Part shown: piece by piece, positions 35,276 through 52,439 of the stretch | Layout of the letters: each line of letters begins with the position of its first letter | Numbering within the stretch: position 1 is the stretch's first letter | NCBI GenBank assembly: GCA_963971305.1 | Contig: OZ020306.1 | Coordinates: forward strand, 2,534,842-2,598,841 | Source of the DNA: Arcuatula senhousia | Taxonomy: Eukaryota > Mollusca > Bivalvia > Mytilida > Mytilidae | Length of the DNA stretch: 64,000 nucleotides | Direction: 5' to 3' | Notes under the pieces: model-generated | Databases searched by the model: none | What the model was told of the DNA's origin: nothing | Seen by the model: only the letters and a program-made list of their open reading frames with translations | Program-made: the position numbers and the translations under genes

Positions 35276-35939
35276 TATTAAGGGGCCAAAAGGGGCCGAA
35301 ATTGAAACTTTTTTATTTCTGGTCCGATTTTGAAAATTTTTTTTGCATGTTTGTTCTTGTCAAATAGCGGATACAAAATTAAGAATTAATTTTTGCGACC
35401 CCCCTTTTTCCCCTTTTTACGTAATTAGGGGCCAAATGGGGCCGAAATTGAAACCTTTTTATTTCTGGTCCGATTTTGAAAATTTTTTTTTGCATGTTTG
35501 TTCTTGTCAAATAGCGAATACAAAATTAAGAATTAATTTTTGCGACCCCCCCTTTTTCCCCCTATTACGTAATTAGGGGCCAAATGGGGCTTTTTTATTT
35601 GTGGTCCGATTTTGAAAATTTTTTTTGCAAATTTATTCTTGTCAGGTAGAAAATTTAAGAATAAATTTTTTGGGCTGTAATCATAATTTTAAAAAAATTC
35701 TGGTTCTGGTTTTCCCCAAACATTATTCTTTTAAAGAGTAGAATACAACATTCAAAATTTATATTTTTAGCCCCTGGGTTGAAAGTCCATCAGAGAAGCA
35801 TGTGTCAAAAACCTTTGTCAGTCCACCATGGGCTGCATGTGTCCAGAACAATAGACTATCCATATTAGGCCTAAAACGTACAGGGTTCAACATGTTGCGG
35901 TCGTATCATGCTGCGCTCGGCGAAGCTTTTTATTATTAT

Positions 35940-37481
35940 AAAATTTGAAAGGAAATGGATGACTATCTTTTATTTTACAAAAGTCATGATAGAAGATAAC
36001 TTCATTTTTTTTTTAACTTCATTGGCTTGTTTCATAAAAAGAATTGCTTGTTGAAGAGCATATTTTCAAAATTGGATGTTGTGCATCATTTTCTCTAATA
36101 CAATAAAATTTATTATAAATTTATTCAAATTACTTATATATACAATATACTGCATATTGTATCATGTTCTTGTATTCATCTTATATTTGCTTTCTTATAT
36201 TTGTATCTGTATGCCTTTGTCACAAACTGTACATATGTTTAATGACAAATAAAAGTTAGTTAATAAAGGTCCTTTACCTTGAAAGTGAAAGTTTGGCTAT
36301 ATTTTCCACTGATTTATACCTTAACAAGTAAATCTGATTTGACCCATAAGTGGATCAAATTATTATTCAAAGTTAATTTACTGTAGGATTAGTATTCAAA
36401 TTTGATAAACGCAGGACTAAATACAATAAACACAGAACAGGACATAAATTAGACCACTTGACCTGGTTATAAAGTCTTAAGTTAAGTGATGCATCCAGTC
36501 GATCTGGTTTGTAAGAGATGTATTTTTTTAAAGATTTTGACAGATAATTTAGTTACTGAAGTAGTGCACTCATGATTCTTTCTTGGAATAAACAAGAAGC
36601 ATAAAATAAACACAAAATATAAAGATCTGTAAAGTTACTTAAACTTACTTGATCAACTTTAATGCAATTGTGCTTAAATGATGGATTTACAATAATAATG
36701 CGCATAAAAAATATTTACCTTTTACCAAAAGTGACTAACCACTGCTTTTCCAGTATATAATAGTATTTTGTATTTATATCAACATCCCATGTTCTTCATA
36801 CACCAAGTAACTTAACAACCTATAAATTGTATAGATGTGTGTATCCTGTTAACACAGATTGGTGTATGAATGGATTACTGGTGGCCACTTAGAACCATTA
36901 TATTTATCTTGAGGTGATTTGTTAAGGTTAAGATAAACTTGACCTCCTGTCGCTGCCAATCAAACTCCATGTTATCTTGATCAAGTGTTTACAGTATCAT
37001 GGAAGCATGTCCAGTTGATTATAATGAAAACTAATTGATTTGTAATTCTATATTCATTTAACAAAGTCAATTACACTTTTAATACTTATAGACACAAATC
37101 TAGTGAAAGAATGAAATTATAGACAGGTAATTTATTTATTAGGTAAAAGGTGATTGTGCAAAGATAGCAAAAAAAAAAGAAGATTATTTTGACTTAAACC
37201 AAATTGCAAGCCTGTGTTTTCCCCCATACCAACTAGAAATGTATCAACCTTGAGAATTAGGGGTTGCAACTGGGGTTGCAGCAAAAAAAAATCCTGGTTT
37301 CCTAGGAATATTTTAAGTTATTTCTCCAAAAAGGGGGGCTGCATTTGCACTTCTTGCAACCCCCTGGGTATGCCCATATATTAGTGATACAAGATCACAA
37401 TATGAAAATATGTGTTTAAAACAAATTACTTGCACTATATGATTATAGATAATTCTTAGATTTTATCTTGTTTTGTTACAG
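35940..37481. other. Copine intron 7, right part
   Basis: No gene or clear repeat is supported. Confidence 0.5.
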
Positions 37482-37568
37482 GTCCAGTTTCCCTGTATAA
37501 ACCCAAAGAAGAAGGAAAAGAAGAGGAACTATGAGAACTCAGGAGTTGTTCACCTCACATCATTTACA
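37482..37568 (+). CDS. Copine exon 8 (C2B to A-domain linker)
   Basis: This exon encodes residues 250-278, VQFPCINPKKKEKKRNYENS then GVVHLTSFT. KKKEKKRNYENSG matches the basic linker and strand ahead of the A domain in copines. The acceptor is TTTGTTACAG and the nearest donor is ACA-GTAAGT. Phase is 0 at both ends. Seven further in-frame copies of the exon tail and its donor follow, so the exon could be longer in some transcripts. Confidence 0.93.
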
Positions 37569-37937
37569 GTAAGTTATAACTATGAGAACTCAGGAGTCGT
37601 TCACCTCACATCATTTACAGTAAGTTATAACTATGAGAACTCAGGAGTTGTTCACCTTACATCATTTACAGTAAGTTATAACTATGAGAACTCTGGAGTT
37701 GTTCACCTTACACCATTTACAGTAAGTTATAACTATGAGAACTCAGGAGTTGTTCACCTTACACCATTTACAGTAAGTTATAACTATGAGAACTCAGGAG
37801 TCGGTCACCTCACATCATTTACAGTAAGTTATAACTATGAGAACTCAGGAGTCGTTCACCTCACATCATTTACAGTAAGTTATAACTATGAGAACTCAGG
37901 AGTCGTTCACCTCACATCATTTACAGTAAGTTATAAC
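37530..37937 (+). repeat. Exon 8 tail plus donor: 8 tandem 51-bp units
   Basis: Units start at 37530, 37581, 37632, 37683, 37734, 37785, 37836 and 37887. The first is the end of the real exon. Each holds ATGAGAACTCAGGAGT, then CATTTACA-GTAAGTTATAAC. As 51 is divisible by three, the frame is open across all eight (repeat SYNYENSGVVHLTSFTV) until a TAG at about 37938. Substitutions are few and partly synonymous. Confidence 0.95.
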
Positions 37938-37954
37938 TAGAGAAAGAAGCAGAG

Positions 37955-38190
37955 GTACCAATGGGGTATCCAAATGTCAAAAGTCCGAAAGAGCAGAGAC
38001 AAAACCAGTAAACACCAACAAGAACGGGACAAAAACAGACAACATGTAAACACAAAATAACTGAATATCAATCAACAACGTGAACTCCAGTGCTCTGGAA
38101 GAGTAAGCTTGCTATAGCACACCCGTGGCGTTGCCAATAGTCCATTCAGAGTGTCAAATCCGGTAAAGGAAGACAAAACAAAACCCTATG
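37955..38190 (+). repeat. Dispersed family B copy 2, inside the exon 8 array
   Basis: It interrupts the 51-bp array. It shares TCAAAAGTCCGAAAG, GTGAACTCCAGTGCTCTGG, CTATAGCACACCCG and TGTCAAATCCGG with the other copies. The flanking part to about 38490 has no recognised relative. Confidence 0.65.
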
Positions 38191-38494
38191 ACAAACCAAC
38201 ATCTGCACTCATCTGAGAGATCGAAATCCAATATTTGTCTATAAGTGCATGATGTCTTCCGTAAAATTTCTTGAGTGAAGACAGCAATCGAGGAGCAACA
38301 TAACCCTGTGTGAGCAATTTTTGCGTCAGACGTGTCGCTCTGCTAAGAAAATCGATGTAAGTCCCACACGCTCTAGAGTAACGATTCAATTAAGATACGT
38401 AAACTCCATAAGCTGAAGCGGACGGAATGTTGCTACACAAGAAGGGAAAGTTGACGATTGGAAAGTTGATGTCATCACGTTTGTCATAGAGCCT

Positions 38495-39470
38495 TGTTAT
38501 AACTCAGGAGTTGTTCACCTTACATCATTTACAGTAAGTAAAAACTATGAGAACTCAGGAGTTGTTCACCTTACATCATTTACAGTAAGTTATAGGTATG
38601 AGAACTCAGGAGTTTTTCATCTCACATCATTGACAGTAAGTTATAACTATGAGAACTAAGGAGTTGTTCACCTCACATCATATACAGTAAGTTATAACTA
38701 TGAGAACTCTGGAGTTGTTCACCTCACATCATTTATGGTAAGTTATAACTATGAAAACTCAGGAGTTGTTCACCTTACATCATTTACAGTAAGTTATAAC
38801 TATGAGAACTCAGGAGTTGTTCACCTAACATCATTTACAGTAAGTTATAACTATGAGAACTCAGGAGTTGTTCACCTAACATCATTTACAGTAAGTTATA
38901 ACTATGAGAACTCAGGAGTTAATCACCTAACAGCATTTACAGTAAGTTATAACTATGAGAACTCAGGAGTTGTTCACCTCACAGCATTTACAGTAAGTTA
39001 TAACTATGATAACTCAGGAATTGTTCACCTCACATCATTTACAGTAAGTTATAACTATGAGAACTCAGGAGTTGTTCACCTCACATCATTTACAGTAAGT
39101 TATAACTATGATAACTCAGGAATTGTTCACCTAACATCATTTACAGTAAGTTATAACTATGAGAACTCAGGAGTTGTTCATCTCACATCATTTACAGTAA
39201 GTTATAACTATGAGAACTCAGGAGTTGTTCATCTCACATCATTTACAGTAAGTTATAACTATGAGAACTCAGGAGTTGTTCATCTCACATCATTTACAGT
39301 AAGTTATAACTATTAGAACCCAGGAGTTGTTCACCTCACATCATTTACAGTAAGTTATAACTATGAGAACTCAGGAGTCGTTCATCTAACATCATTTACA
39401 GTAAGTTATAACTATGAGAACTCTGGAGTTGTTCACCTTACATCATTTACAGTGAGTTATTACTATGAAA
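38495..39470 (+). repeat. Exon 8 tail plus donor: 19 further 51-bp units
   Basis: The array resumes after the family B insertion. The outer units at the left are the most diverged (one ends TTTATG-GTAAGT, one TTGACA-GTAAGT). The inner units are nearly uniform, and the frame is open over 38735-39316. It stops about 290 bp before exon 9. Almost all units keep a consensus GTAAGT. Confidence 0.95.
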
Positions 39471-39758
39471 ACTTTCTTTGGTTACTAAGAAACACTTAAG
39501 ACAATAATTTTTTAATGAAATACTTAACTTCTAAACAATGCAAAGAAAAACACATAAGGCATAAAATGTCAAAAAATGGCAAAGACTTAATTTGATCAGT
39601 CAATGCGAACCAGCACAACACGAGGGAACTGTTACATGTTCTCTTTGAAATTAAGTACAGCTTAAATACAATTATCGCATTAAAAATGCTCACCTTCTTT
39701 TCTGATAACGAATGTTCATATTTTTTTGCGTAATTTAACTTTAAATTTCTATTTTTAG
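39471..39758. other. Copine intron 8, right end
   Basis: No feature is recognised beyond the acceptor of exon 9. Confidence 0.5.
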
Positions 39759-39818
39759 TTACAGAGAATCCCTTCTTTCTTGGAGTATATTTATGGAGGA
39801 ATGCAGATCAACTTTACG
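39759..39818 (+). CDS. Copine exon 9 (A domain start)
   Basis: This 20-codon exon encodes residues 279-298, LQRIPSFLEYIYGGMQINFT. It matches the copine segment with FLEYI-GG-QI-FT just before the A domain. The acceptor is ATTTTTAG and the donor is ACG-GTAAAC. Confidence 0.93.
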
Positions 39819-40114
39819 GTAAACAACAAGTATTTGGTTTGAATGCTTGATATAGTTCTTTATCAAGAAGTGTTGTTTGACTCTATGATAAGCAAGAATT
39901 TTTGTAAGAAATCATCAGTACAGAACTGAAACAAATATGTTAGTACTTAACAAGAATAAAAGAAAGTACCTTTACTTTTAAATTGACAATTTCGATATTT
40001 TTGGTCCATAATGTGTGAAAGTATTGCTTGATTAACAGTCTTCTGGTTGTATTTAATAAAGCAGACTTTTAATGAATGTACTTTAGTTTTTGTGCTTTGT
40101 CTAGGAATATTGAT

Positions 40115-40448
40115 AGGGGGAAGGTTGGGCCCAAAAAACTAGTTTAACCCCGCCACATATTACATGTGCCTGTCCTAAGCCAGGAATCCTTGACAAAGCT
40201 TTTGTTTGTACTTGTCTTTTTGATGTTTTCTGTTCCTTGTTTAAGAAGGGGGTCTATCTGTGACTATTTCAGGGCTGGATTTGAATTATATGCATCTTAT
40301 TTAGACCATGGGCCAATTGCATAACCGCGAGCAGTGCCAAATGGCCTCGTTGAAGGCTGCTGGCGGTTGTCCATTGTGGTTTTTCTAAATTGCCGTTTAA
40401 TTGTGGGCTGTGTCGCGTACACTTATTCCACATCTCTTTATTTTCTAT
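40115..40448 (+). repeat. Dispersed family A, full copy 2 in copine intron 9
   Basis: Near-identical to 22566-22896. See that entry for the shared landmarks. Confidence 0.75.
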
Positions 40449-40506
40449 TGTAATTCCATTTTAATTGCAATGAATATAGGGAGTGCTTTTATTAACAATC
40501 TCTTTT

Positions 40507-41129
40507 TAGCTCACCTTGCTGAAGGCAATGTGAGCTTTTGCCATCACTTCGCGTCCGTAGTCCATCTGTCTTTCGTCCAACTTTTCAAAAATCTTATGCT
40601 CTGAAACTGCTAAGCCAAATGTAATGAAACCTGGTAGGGTTGTTCTGCAGTATGTCGTCTAGAAAACTATTGTTCGAAATTTTGATTAGACAAAGAACAT
40701 GGCTGCCATGGCTAAAAATAGAACATAAGGGTAAATTGCTGTTTTTTGCAAATGACTCAAAAACCGTATCAGATATAAAAAATTCTGGTTGAATAAAAGT
40801 GATCAGAACATCAAGATCTACCAGCCCTGAAATTTTGAAGAAGATCTGACTATCATTGTAGGAGTTGTCGCCTTTTTCTTGATTTTTTCCAAATTTTGCA
40901 CTTTTTAGACCAATATCTTGAAAAATGTAAAAAAATATTTTAAAAAATTTAAATTGCATATGGCTAAGCACATAAAGATCCAAAATTTATGTTATGGGGT
41001 CAAAGTTGTAAGACCTTTCTTGATAGGAGTTGTTTCCCTTAGAATGTTAAAATAGGTGTTTCACAGAGTAGCAGTCCTTTGTAAAAAATATCCAGCTTAC
41101 AAGTATCATTGAATACAAGGTGAGCGATT
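40507..41129. mobile_element. AGCTCAC-hairpin element R7 in copine intron 9
   Basis: The left end has a hairpin between TAGCTCACCTTGCT and AGGCAATGTGAGCT with a GA-rich loop, then TCGCGTCCGTAGTCCATCTG. The right end has CAAGGTGAGC. It is the same family as R3 but in opposite orientation, and it has a single diverged core. Confidence 0.6.
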
Positions 41130-41527
41130 CAGGCTCCTGTGAAACTCTAGTTGCAATAGTTAACAATGGAAAGAAAAAAAATCAAATCCCAAAGTTGAAA
41201 ATGTACCTGCTACATTTTAACTTAGATTGTTAAATAATTCCTTCTTCATGTAAGTCATGAGTCGCTCACTACAAACCAATCATATTAAAAATAATTTTAC
41301 GCATACTACCTTTGAATGAACTACAGTATCATCCTAAAGTAATGACTTTCTTATTAAATAATTTTTGTAATTGGGCAATTTTAGATTGTAACTAGCAACA
41401 GGTAGTGGTGTTTCTGATTTTAATGACAAAAACTGTTTCATTACAGAAAAATTATTAGACCAAGGTTATCGATACCACAAATTAGTCAATTTTTTTTACA
41501 AAATGTGTTCATAAATAGACGATTAAG

Positions 41528-41720
41528 AGATTGGGGAATAAGTGTATGCAACACCACCAACATAAAAAAAGGCAACTTAAAAATCACAATGATAAACAAC
41601 CAGCTGTCTTCAACATAACCAAAGGTTGCTGCATTGGCCCAAGACTAAAATTACAATACATAAGATTCAAACAAATCCCTAAATTATCAACAAAAGACCC
41701 ATTTCTAGACATTAAACAAA
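41528..41720 (-). repeat. Dispersed family A, inverted partial copy
   Basis: GGGGAATAAGTGTATGCAAC and the following segment pair with the 3' half of family A. It is diverged. Confidence 0.5.
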
Positions 41721-41742
41721 AAGCAGTTGACAGGGACTACTG

Positions 41743-41905
41743 TTGATTTGTTTATTTTCATGGTTTCCAATTTTCGTGGTTTGAAAAAGTATGAATTTGT
41801 GGTTCCGAAGTACGCAGCATCCGATTAATGTTAAATTTCCTTTTCATGGAAAAGACCTCCCCCATGAAAAATTTAAACCCCATGAATAATAATGAAACAC
41901 AGTAT
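41743..41905. mobile_element. MITE, family E copy 2
   Basis: Subterminal TTTTCATGGTTTCCAATTTT and the closing AATAATGAAACACAGTA relate it to 26604-26821. The internal part is also palindromic. Confidence 0.5.
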
Positions 41906-41926
41906 TTTAAATTCTTTCTCTTGTAG

Positions 41927-42312
<386 letters not shown>

Positions 42313-42356
42313 GTAAGTCAAATTGGTTTTTGAAGCATAACTTATGAAATAGAAGA

Positions 42357-42660
42357 TAATGAGATGTGAAAAATATGTACATGACACGGCCCACATAAAC
42401 AAGCGGCAATTTAAAAAGACCACAATGAAATAAACATCCACCTGCCTTCAACGAGGCTGGTAGGAATTGCTTGCTGTTTTGCAATTGGCTCTAGATAAAT
42501 ATAAAATGCAAACGATTTAAATTCAGTCTTGAAATAGCCAAAGAAAGACCCCCTTCTTAAACAATAAACAGAAAACACCAAAGCGATGAATACAAACAAA
42601 AGCTTTGTAAAAGATTTGTGGTTTAGGGCAGGCACATATAAAATGTTTTTTGGGACCCAG
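42357..42660 (-). repeat. Dispersed family A, inverted copy in copine intron 10
   Basis: It runs from AGATGTGAAAAATATGTACA to a TTTTTTGGGACCC motif, the reverse complement of the family. It is diverged. Confidence 0.55.
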
Positions 42661-42950
42661 ATTTCCCCATATTTATGATCCCTAACAAAGCACAAACAGT
42701 AACATACAATAAAAATCAAATCAAGAAGTCTTTATATAATTTCATGGAATATACACCCATAAATTTTATGATGCAAGGAAGAGGCCTATTGATTTTTTGT
42801 TTGATAAGTCAAAGGGCAAAGTCACAAGTTTTGCCAGCTGAAGTCCTCTATTTTATTTCTGAGATAAAATTTCACTGTACTTGAATTAGTAATGAAGTTT
42901 CCATGTACTTTGTCTGATGAGTATTTATCAGGTCTGTATTTTTTTCTTTT

Positions 42951-46222
<3,272 letters not shown>

Positions 46223-46365
46223 GTATCCAGGGTATATTAGAGGCCTACACCAACTGTATCCAACAGATTAGATTGTATGGGCCTACCAATGTGGCTCCAA
46301 TTATCTATCATGTGGCTAGGTTTGCTGATGCCGCTCAGAAAGAGGAGGCAACAAAAGGGGCTCAC
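46223..46365 (+). CDS. Copine exon 12 (A domain)
   Basis: This exon completes Gly379 and encodes residues 380-426. It includes [38 protein letters not shown] and EEATKGAH. The acceptor is TTTCTTTAG and the donor is CAC-GTGAGT. Confidence 0.95.
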
Positions 46366-46644
46366 GTGAGTAGATTTATTTGCCACCCAAGAACTTAGTT
46401 TAAAAATGGTTTGCACAAAATGATTGCATCTTCGAAAAGTGCAGAAAGAAATATACATTTAAAGTAGATATGATAGTATTTAATTAAAAAATAATCAAGT
46501 ACAATTACTTATAAATCAATTTTTCATGTGCAAAAACAATAGGTACATATAAAATCAAATACATTTAAGTTAACCTCAAAGGAATATGAATAAAAAATTC
46601 AAAAACTTACAAGCATATATAAATATGCATAAATATTCATATTG

Positions 46645-46740
46645 TATTACTGATTATGACTTTGTATTTCAATGTATTTTAGTCTTTCTATACCAATTTT
46701 TTTTTTTACCAACAGACAGAGTTATCACTGATTTATCCTC
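46645..46740 (+). pseudogene. Old relic copy of the exon 13 acceptor edge
   Basis: The stretch TTACTGATTATGACTTTGTA, then a pyrimidine-poor TTTTAG at 46682, aligns with the sequence before the true exon 13. After it, CTTTCTATACC and AGAGTTATCACTGAT align with exon 13 positions that read CTTACTACACA and GGAGTCATCACTGAT. A T-run has expanded inside. It is far more decayed than the copy at 47276. Confidence 0.6.
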
Positions 46741-47275
46741 AAGGTAGATGGGGTGTCTAAAAATGTATCCATAAAATTTTCTTGAATTTTGGTCATAGTT
46801 AGTCCTTGAATGGAACTTTAAATTTCAATACTAAAGAATTCTTGGAGAAATGATTTTGAAAACTGCATGATTTAGTACTTATTACATAAGATCAATAGGG
46901 AATTCAAATTTCCTTCATCTTACAAAATCTTCTCCAAAGAATTTCTTAGAATGTGTGAAAAATTTTGTTTTGTATTGATTTTTAAATAATCTAAACAAAA
47001 AATTAAGTCCACCATCAAAATTTAGGAAAAAAGTTATTATTTCCATACAAATTATCTCCCTTAGAAATACATGAAAATATTGAAATTGGCAAAGACGGTT
47101 TATTTTAACCAAATTTTTGTTTTAATTATCAATTAAAATATTCACTTAGGTCAATAGAAATCAATTAGAATCGCTAGCATTATAAAATTTAAAGTTATGA
47201 TAGATGTGCAAAAAAGATGCTCAGTGGACCTTAAATGAGTTCTGTAATATTTTCATTTCATTATTTTATTTACAG

Positions 47276-48728
<1,453 letters not shown>

Positions 48729-48836
48729 GCCAGTGCAGCAGAGTTGGCGAAGCATGTCCTGGCAGAAATTCCACAACAAGTTGTCAAGTACTACACAATG
48801 AGAAAGATCTTCCCTAACCCTCCCAAGCAAGCATGA
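48729..48836 (+). CDS. Copine exon 14 (C-terminus)
   Basis: This exon encodes residues 506-540 and the TGA at 48834-48836. ASAAELAKHVLAEIPQQVV then KYYTMRKIFPNPPKQA is the usual copine C-terminal helix and short tail. The acceptor is CTTATAG. Confidence 0.95.
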   Translation, partial: ASAAELAKHVLAEIPQQVVKYYTMRKIFPNPPKQA

Positions 48837-51700
48837 GAACAGACGGGATTAGAGGGTTATACCTCACCATGCAGAATAGTCAAGGGATACCTGGATAACT
48901 GAAGGATATTTGTATCTCAGAACTATTGTACAGGCTAGATCTGTATTGAAACTTTCTGGTGCATAAAACAACACATGATAGACTCTTGCTTTCTATCTTA
49001 TATTTATTAAAGGATATATTGTGCTTACTAGTTACTAGTACTAAATTTAGTCATTATTGTGTAAGCAATATTTGGCTTGTTGGTGTTTGGAACAACTCAT
49101 GCAACTAAACAGTTAAAATATAAACAAGTGTATCATAATTGACTAGATTTGTATTTTTCACATGACTAAAAAGACATTTTTGTTTCCTGCTTACATGTTT
49201 TTACACTGTAATATGTTAGTGCTTAATGGAATCAGTATATTGAGTTTTGCATGAAAATTTTATTTGAAACTACATGTATTTGAAATTGTTTTATCTAAAA
49301 TTGTTTAGAGCATTTAATTTTTGAAAGATCTTATGGTTAGTACATGAAAATCTGTCTAAACTTAACCCCTTTATGACTGAGGGATTTTTCTATCAACCTC
49401 ATAACTACATAAATAATTATTTTAGATTAGGAGAGGGGTCAATTTGATTTTTGCTAAGCAAAGCAATGCTTGAATTTTTTGTGTTTTTTTCATGGTTATA
49501 GGTTGATTTTGGTGCAAAAATACAAAATTTTGGTCAGTTTTAGGAGATTTTTTAATGTTTTTACCAGATTTTAATGTGGATTTTGTGCATAAAAACATAA
49601 CTTTTGTTCCTTTTAGGGGAGGAGTACATCCCATACACCTTTCCTTGGATCTGGGCCTAAACAAGTAGTGGAAATATGAATATATCCTCAAGAAAAAATT
49701 TTGCTCCAAGCATAATGTCATGTGCTATTTATGATCAACTTCTTCAATTATTTACCTTTTAGACATAACAGAAAAACCTACAGCTTAATTCTCGATGGTT
49801 ATGGAAATTGTAATATCACAGGAAATAATTTTATTATTTCCCTTGATATAAGAAATTATATATATAATCAACTTTGATCGCATTGTAGAAGCTACATGTT
49901 CATTATAGGGATGTATTTTCTTTAAACAGAAATATAAAGTTATTTTGATTAAGACAGGTTTTCTGTTTATTCAGGGTGTCATTTTACATGTTTCACTGTT
50001 CATGTACATGTATAATTTTTCAAACAATATCTTTGTTATTTTTTGTCATTTTTATCAATTAGTCTATAAGGCTTTTTTGTTGAAAGAGTAGTGCATTAAT
50101 AGATAATTTATATATTTGTGATTTGATATCTTGCCTTACTAATAGACTTTTTTTTAATACAGAACAAATTGCTTTATGTTATGTGCAATAGATAGATAAA
50201 GATCAAATATTGTTTATATATCAATGTATTTGTAAAATATATAATTTTTTTGATTTGGTGTGCATTTATTTTTCAGGCATCTTTATATATATATTTGTCT
50301 GCTAAGATTTAAATACTGAGGTATAAGATTTGAGTTATCATGTGTATGGACTTTGATAAATTTTCATATCTTACTCCAAATTGCATCATAATTGTATATT
50401 TTGACCAGAATGACCAAGAATTAACTTTTTGTCCTTAATATTTTAATCTCCACATCACTATTATTAATGTGCTTTGGCATAACATTGAAATTGCTTTGTC
50501 ATAATTTTAGGCATGCAGTATTTATATTGCTCACATGAATAATATCTGATAAGATTTTATTCTTTATGACTGAGCTTCACTCAAAGCTCACTTTTTGGGG
50601 ACTGAAGCTCTTTAGATATCCCTTTATCCAAACAAATTGTTTTGTATACCTAACCCTTAAAAGTTAAGAAGATACAGTTTCTAAAAACAATTTCACAAAT
50701 AGGGATTCATACATTAAAGTTTCCTGTTAATCAGAATAACTCAGGCTTTTGGTCACTAGGCTATACTGACTTAAGATGTATTCTAGTTCATGTTAAGCAA
50801 TAAGAGAAATTATATCTTATTGAAACCTTTTGGAAATGGTTAATTATTTCATCATTTTAACTGGACCATCAGATTTTAAGGGTACATGTACCATTTTTGA
50901 GTCCCTTTTGTGTAATAGCCTTGTAATATTTTGATACTGCCACATTTTTTTTCTATTTATTTGAAATATTTATTCTAAGTTTACAATTATATGTCTCATG
51001 AAATGAAAAATAATCAAGAAATGATGCTTCAGAGGGGACATAACCAAGTAAGCAAAATAGATAATAATAATGCTCATTATAAGAAATGTTGCTTTGTAAC
51101 TTCCTATCTTTTTTTTTTGATAGCTTATACACATATCTATAAACAGTAATCAAGAAAATTATAATATTTTGTTTGTTCTATTAATGGTGTCTGGTTTGAT
51201 AGCCCTTCAAAAAGGTAATACATTAAGGTTTCAAATTACATTTACAAACCTGACAATAGACTTGTAAGAATCTTGTTTAAATCATGGATTTTAAAACTTT
51301 TGTATAAGTTCTTAATTTGTCTTAAGGCTTTCTTTAAAAAACTGATTCTCTGATGAGTTTCCTAAATTAAAAATGTTTATTTGGCTCTCTGGGTTTTTTT
51401 GTGTGTGATTAAGATAATAAGCTTCACAGGCATTATTTTATTGTTTTTGTAGAGTCATTGACAAAATGTTGTTATAAGATATACCGGTATAAGAAATTTA
51501 AAGAAAAAAGTTTATTTGATATCAAAGCAAAACATGACCATATATGTTTCACCAGCATGAAGGCTCTGTTTTGAGGGCAGTTGACATTCTTATCTTATGT
51601 TATTATTTATTGTTGAGAACTTTTGTTATAACTTTATAACTATGCATATCTTTGTAATGCTCTCTAGTAGTTAATGTTTTAATAAAACTTACATAAGTTT
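48837..51700 (+). other. Probable copine 3' UTR
   Basis: There is no competing gene and few repeats over about 2.8 kb of AT-rich sequence. A canonical AATAAA at 51681-51686 is the best polyadenylation signal candidate, just before a repeat inserts at about 51719. Earlier signals could be used, so the end is uncertain. Confidence 0.45.
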
Positions 51701-51718
51701 TCTGAATTCTTTGGGTTT

Positions 51719-52075
51719 TATGCCCCATCTACGAAAGTAGAGGGGCATATAGTGTTCGGGTTTGTTAATCTGTCTGTCTGTTTGTCTGTCCGTCCCAAAT
51801 CCCCATATTTCCAAATTCCCACTTACTCACAAATGCCAAATCAATGATATTGGTATAGTAGGTCACTTAGTGATGCTAAGCACAATGCATGCTTCGGATG
51901 CTGAATGTAACCTATATTTTCCGCATGGATGACCTCTTGCAGAAAAATGGTTAAATTCCATTCCCACTTACTGACAAGTGCCACATCAACTATATTGGTA
52001 TGGTAGGTGCATCTAGTGATGCTAAGCATAGAAGAATGGTTAAAGTCCATTCCTTTTTACTGACTAGTGCAGCCT
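51719..52075. repeat. Tandem-core element R9
   Basis: It starts with a hairpin (ATGCCCCATCTAC-GAA-AGTAGAGGGGCAT), then a TGTTCGGGTTTGTT motif and a CTGTCTGTTTGTCTGTCCGTCC microsatellite. Two core units follow, with CCATTCCCACTTACTGACAA and a GTGATGCTAAGCA motif. The right end is not clear. Confidence 0.55.
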
Positions 52076-52439
52076 GCACAGTAGGCTGGTACCCCGCTGT
52101 TATCTGAAGTTATCTGAACAGTAGGGAGCCGGTTGCCAGCAGGTACAGCACCAATTTAGGGATTTTTTATCCGATAAAATACATGGCTGTTGTTGCTCAT
52201 TACTTACACATAGAACATAAAGGTAATTCAGCAATATTTTTACAAAAACTGTTACATATATCAAAATTACTAAACTAAAAGTTCAAAGTTTGAGGATATA
52301 AAACATTTTTAAAGTAAAATGTATTTCAATAACCCCATACAAGAAAAAAACTCTGAGGAAAAAATTAGGGGTTTCAGGGGATGATATGGGCAGGACCTAT
52401 AATAAATCAGTGATCCAGAATATTGATAAGTTCTGACTG

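Larger units (their letters stand above)
33394..35906. mobile_element. Tandem-core element R6, with nested LINE
   Basis: The ends are ATACGACCGCAA at 33394-33405 and TTGCGGTCGTAT at 35895-35906. The left end is a hairpin with ATTTGCGGACGTAT, then a GTCGTCGTCGTCGTCG microsatellite at 33438-33460. The core has repeated units with CACAATAACTTTAGTTC and, further right, AATTAGGGGCCAAA plus GACCCCCCTTTTTC. After the right end, GCTGCGCTCGGCGAAGC (35911-35927) forms a hairpin before a T run, as at Helentron 3' termini. Confidence 0.65.

Noticed and set aside
37473..37940. A 155-aa stand-alone repeat protein
   Set aside because: It is copine exon 8 read through its own tandemly copied donor sites; the start Met lies in the intron before the acceptor.
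38735..39316. A 193-aa repeat protein
   Set aside because: It is the second block of the exon 8 array. It has no start context or promoter of its own.
37530..39470. A CRISPR-like array
   Set aside because: The repeats are contiguous with no unique spacers and are derived from a host exon in a eukaryote.
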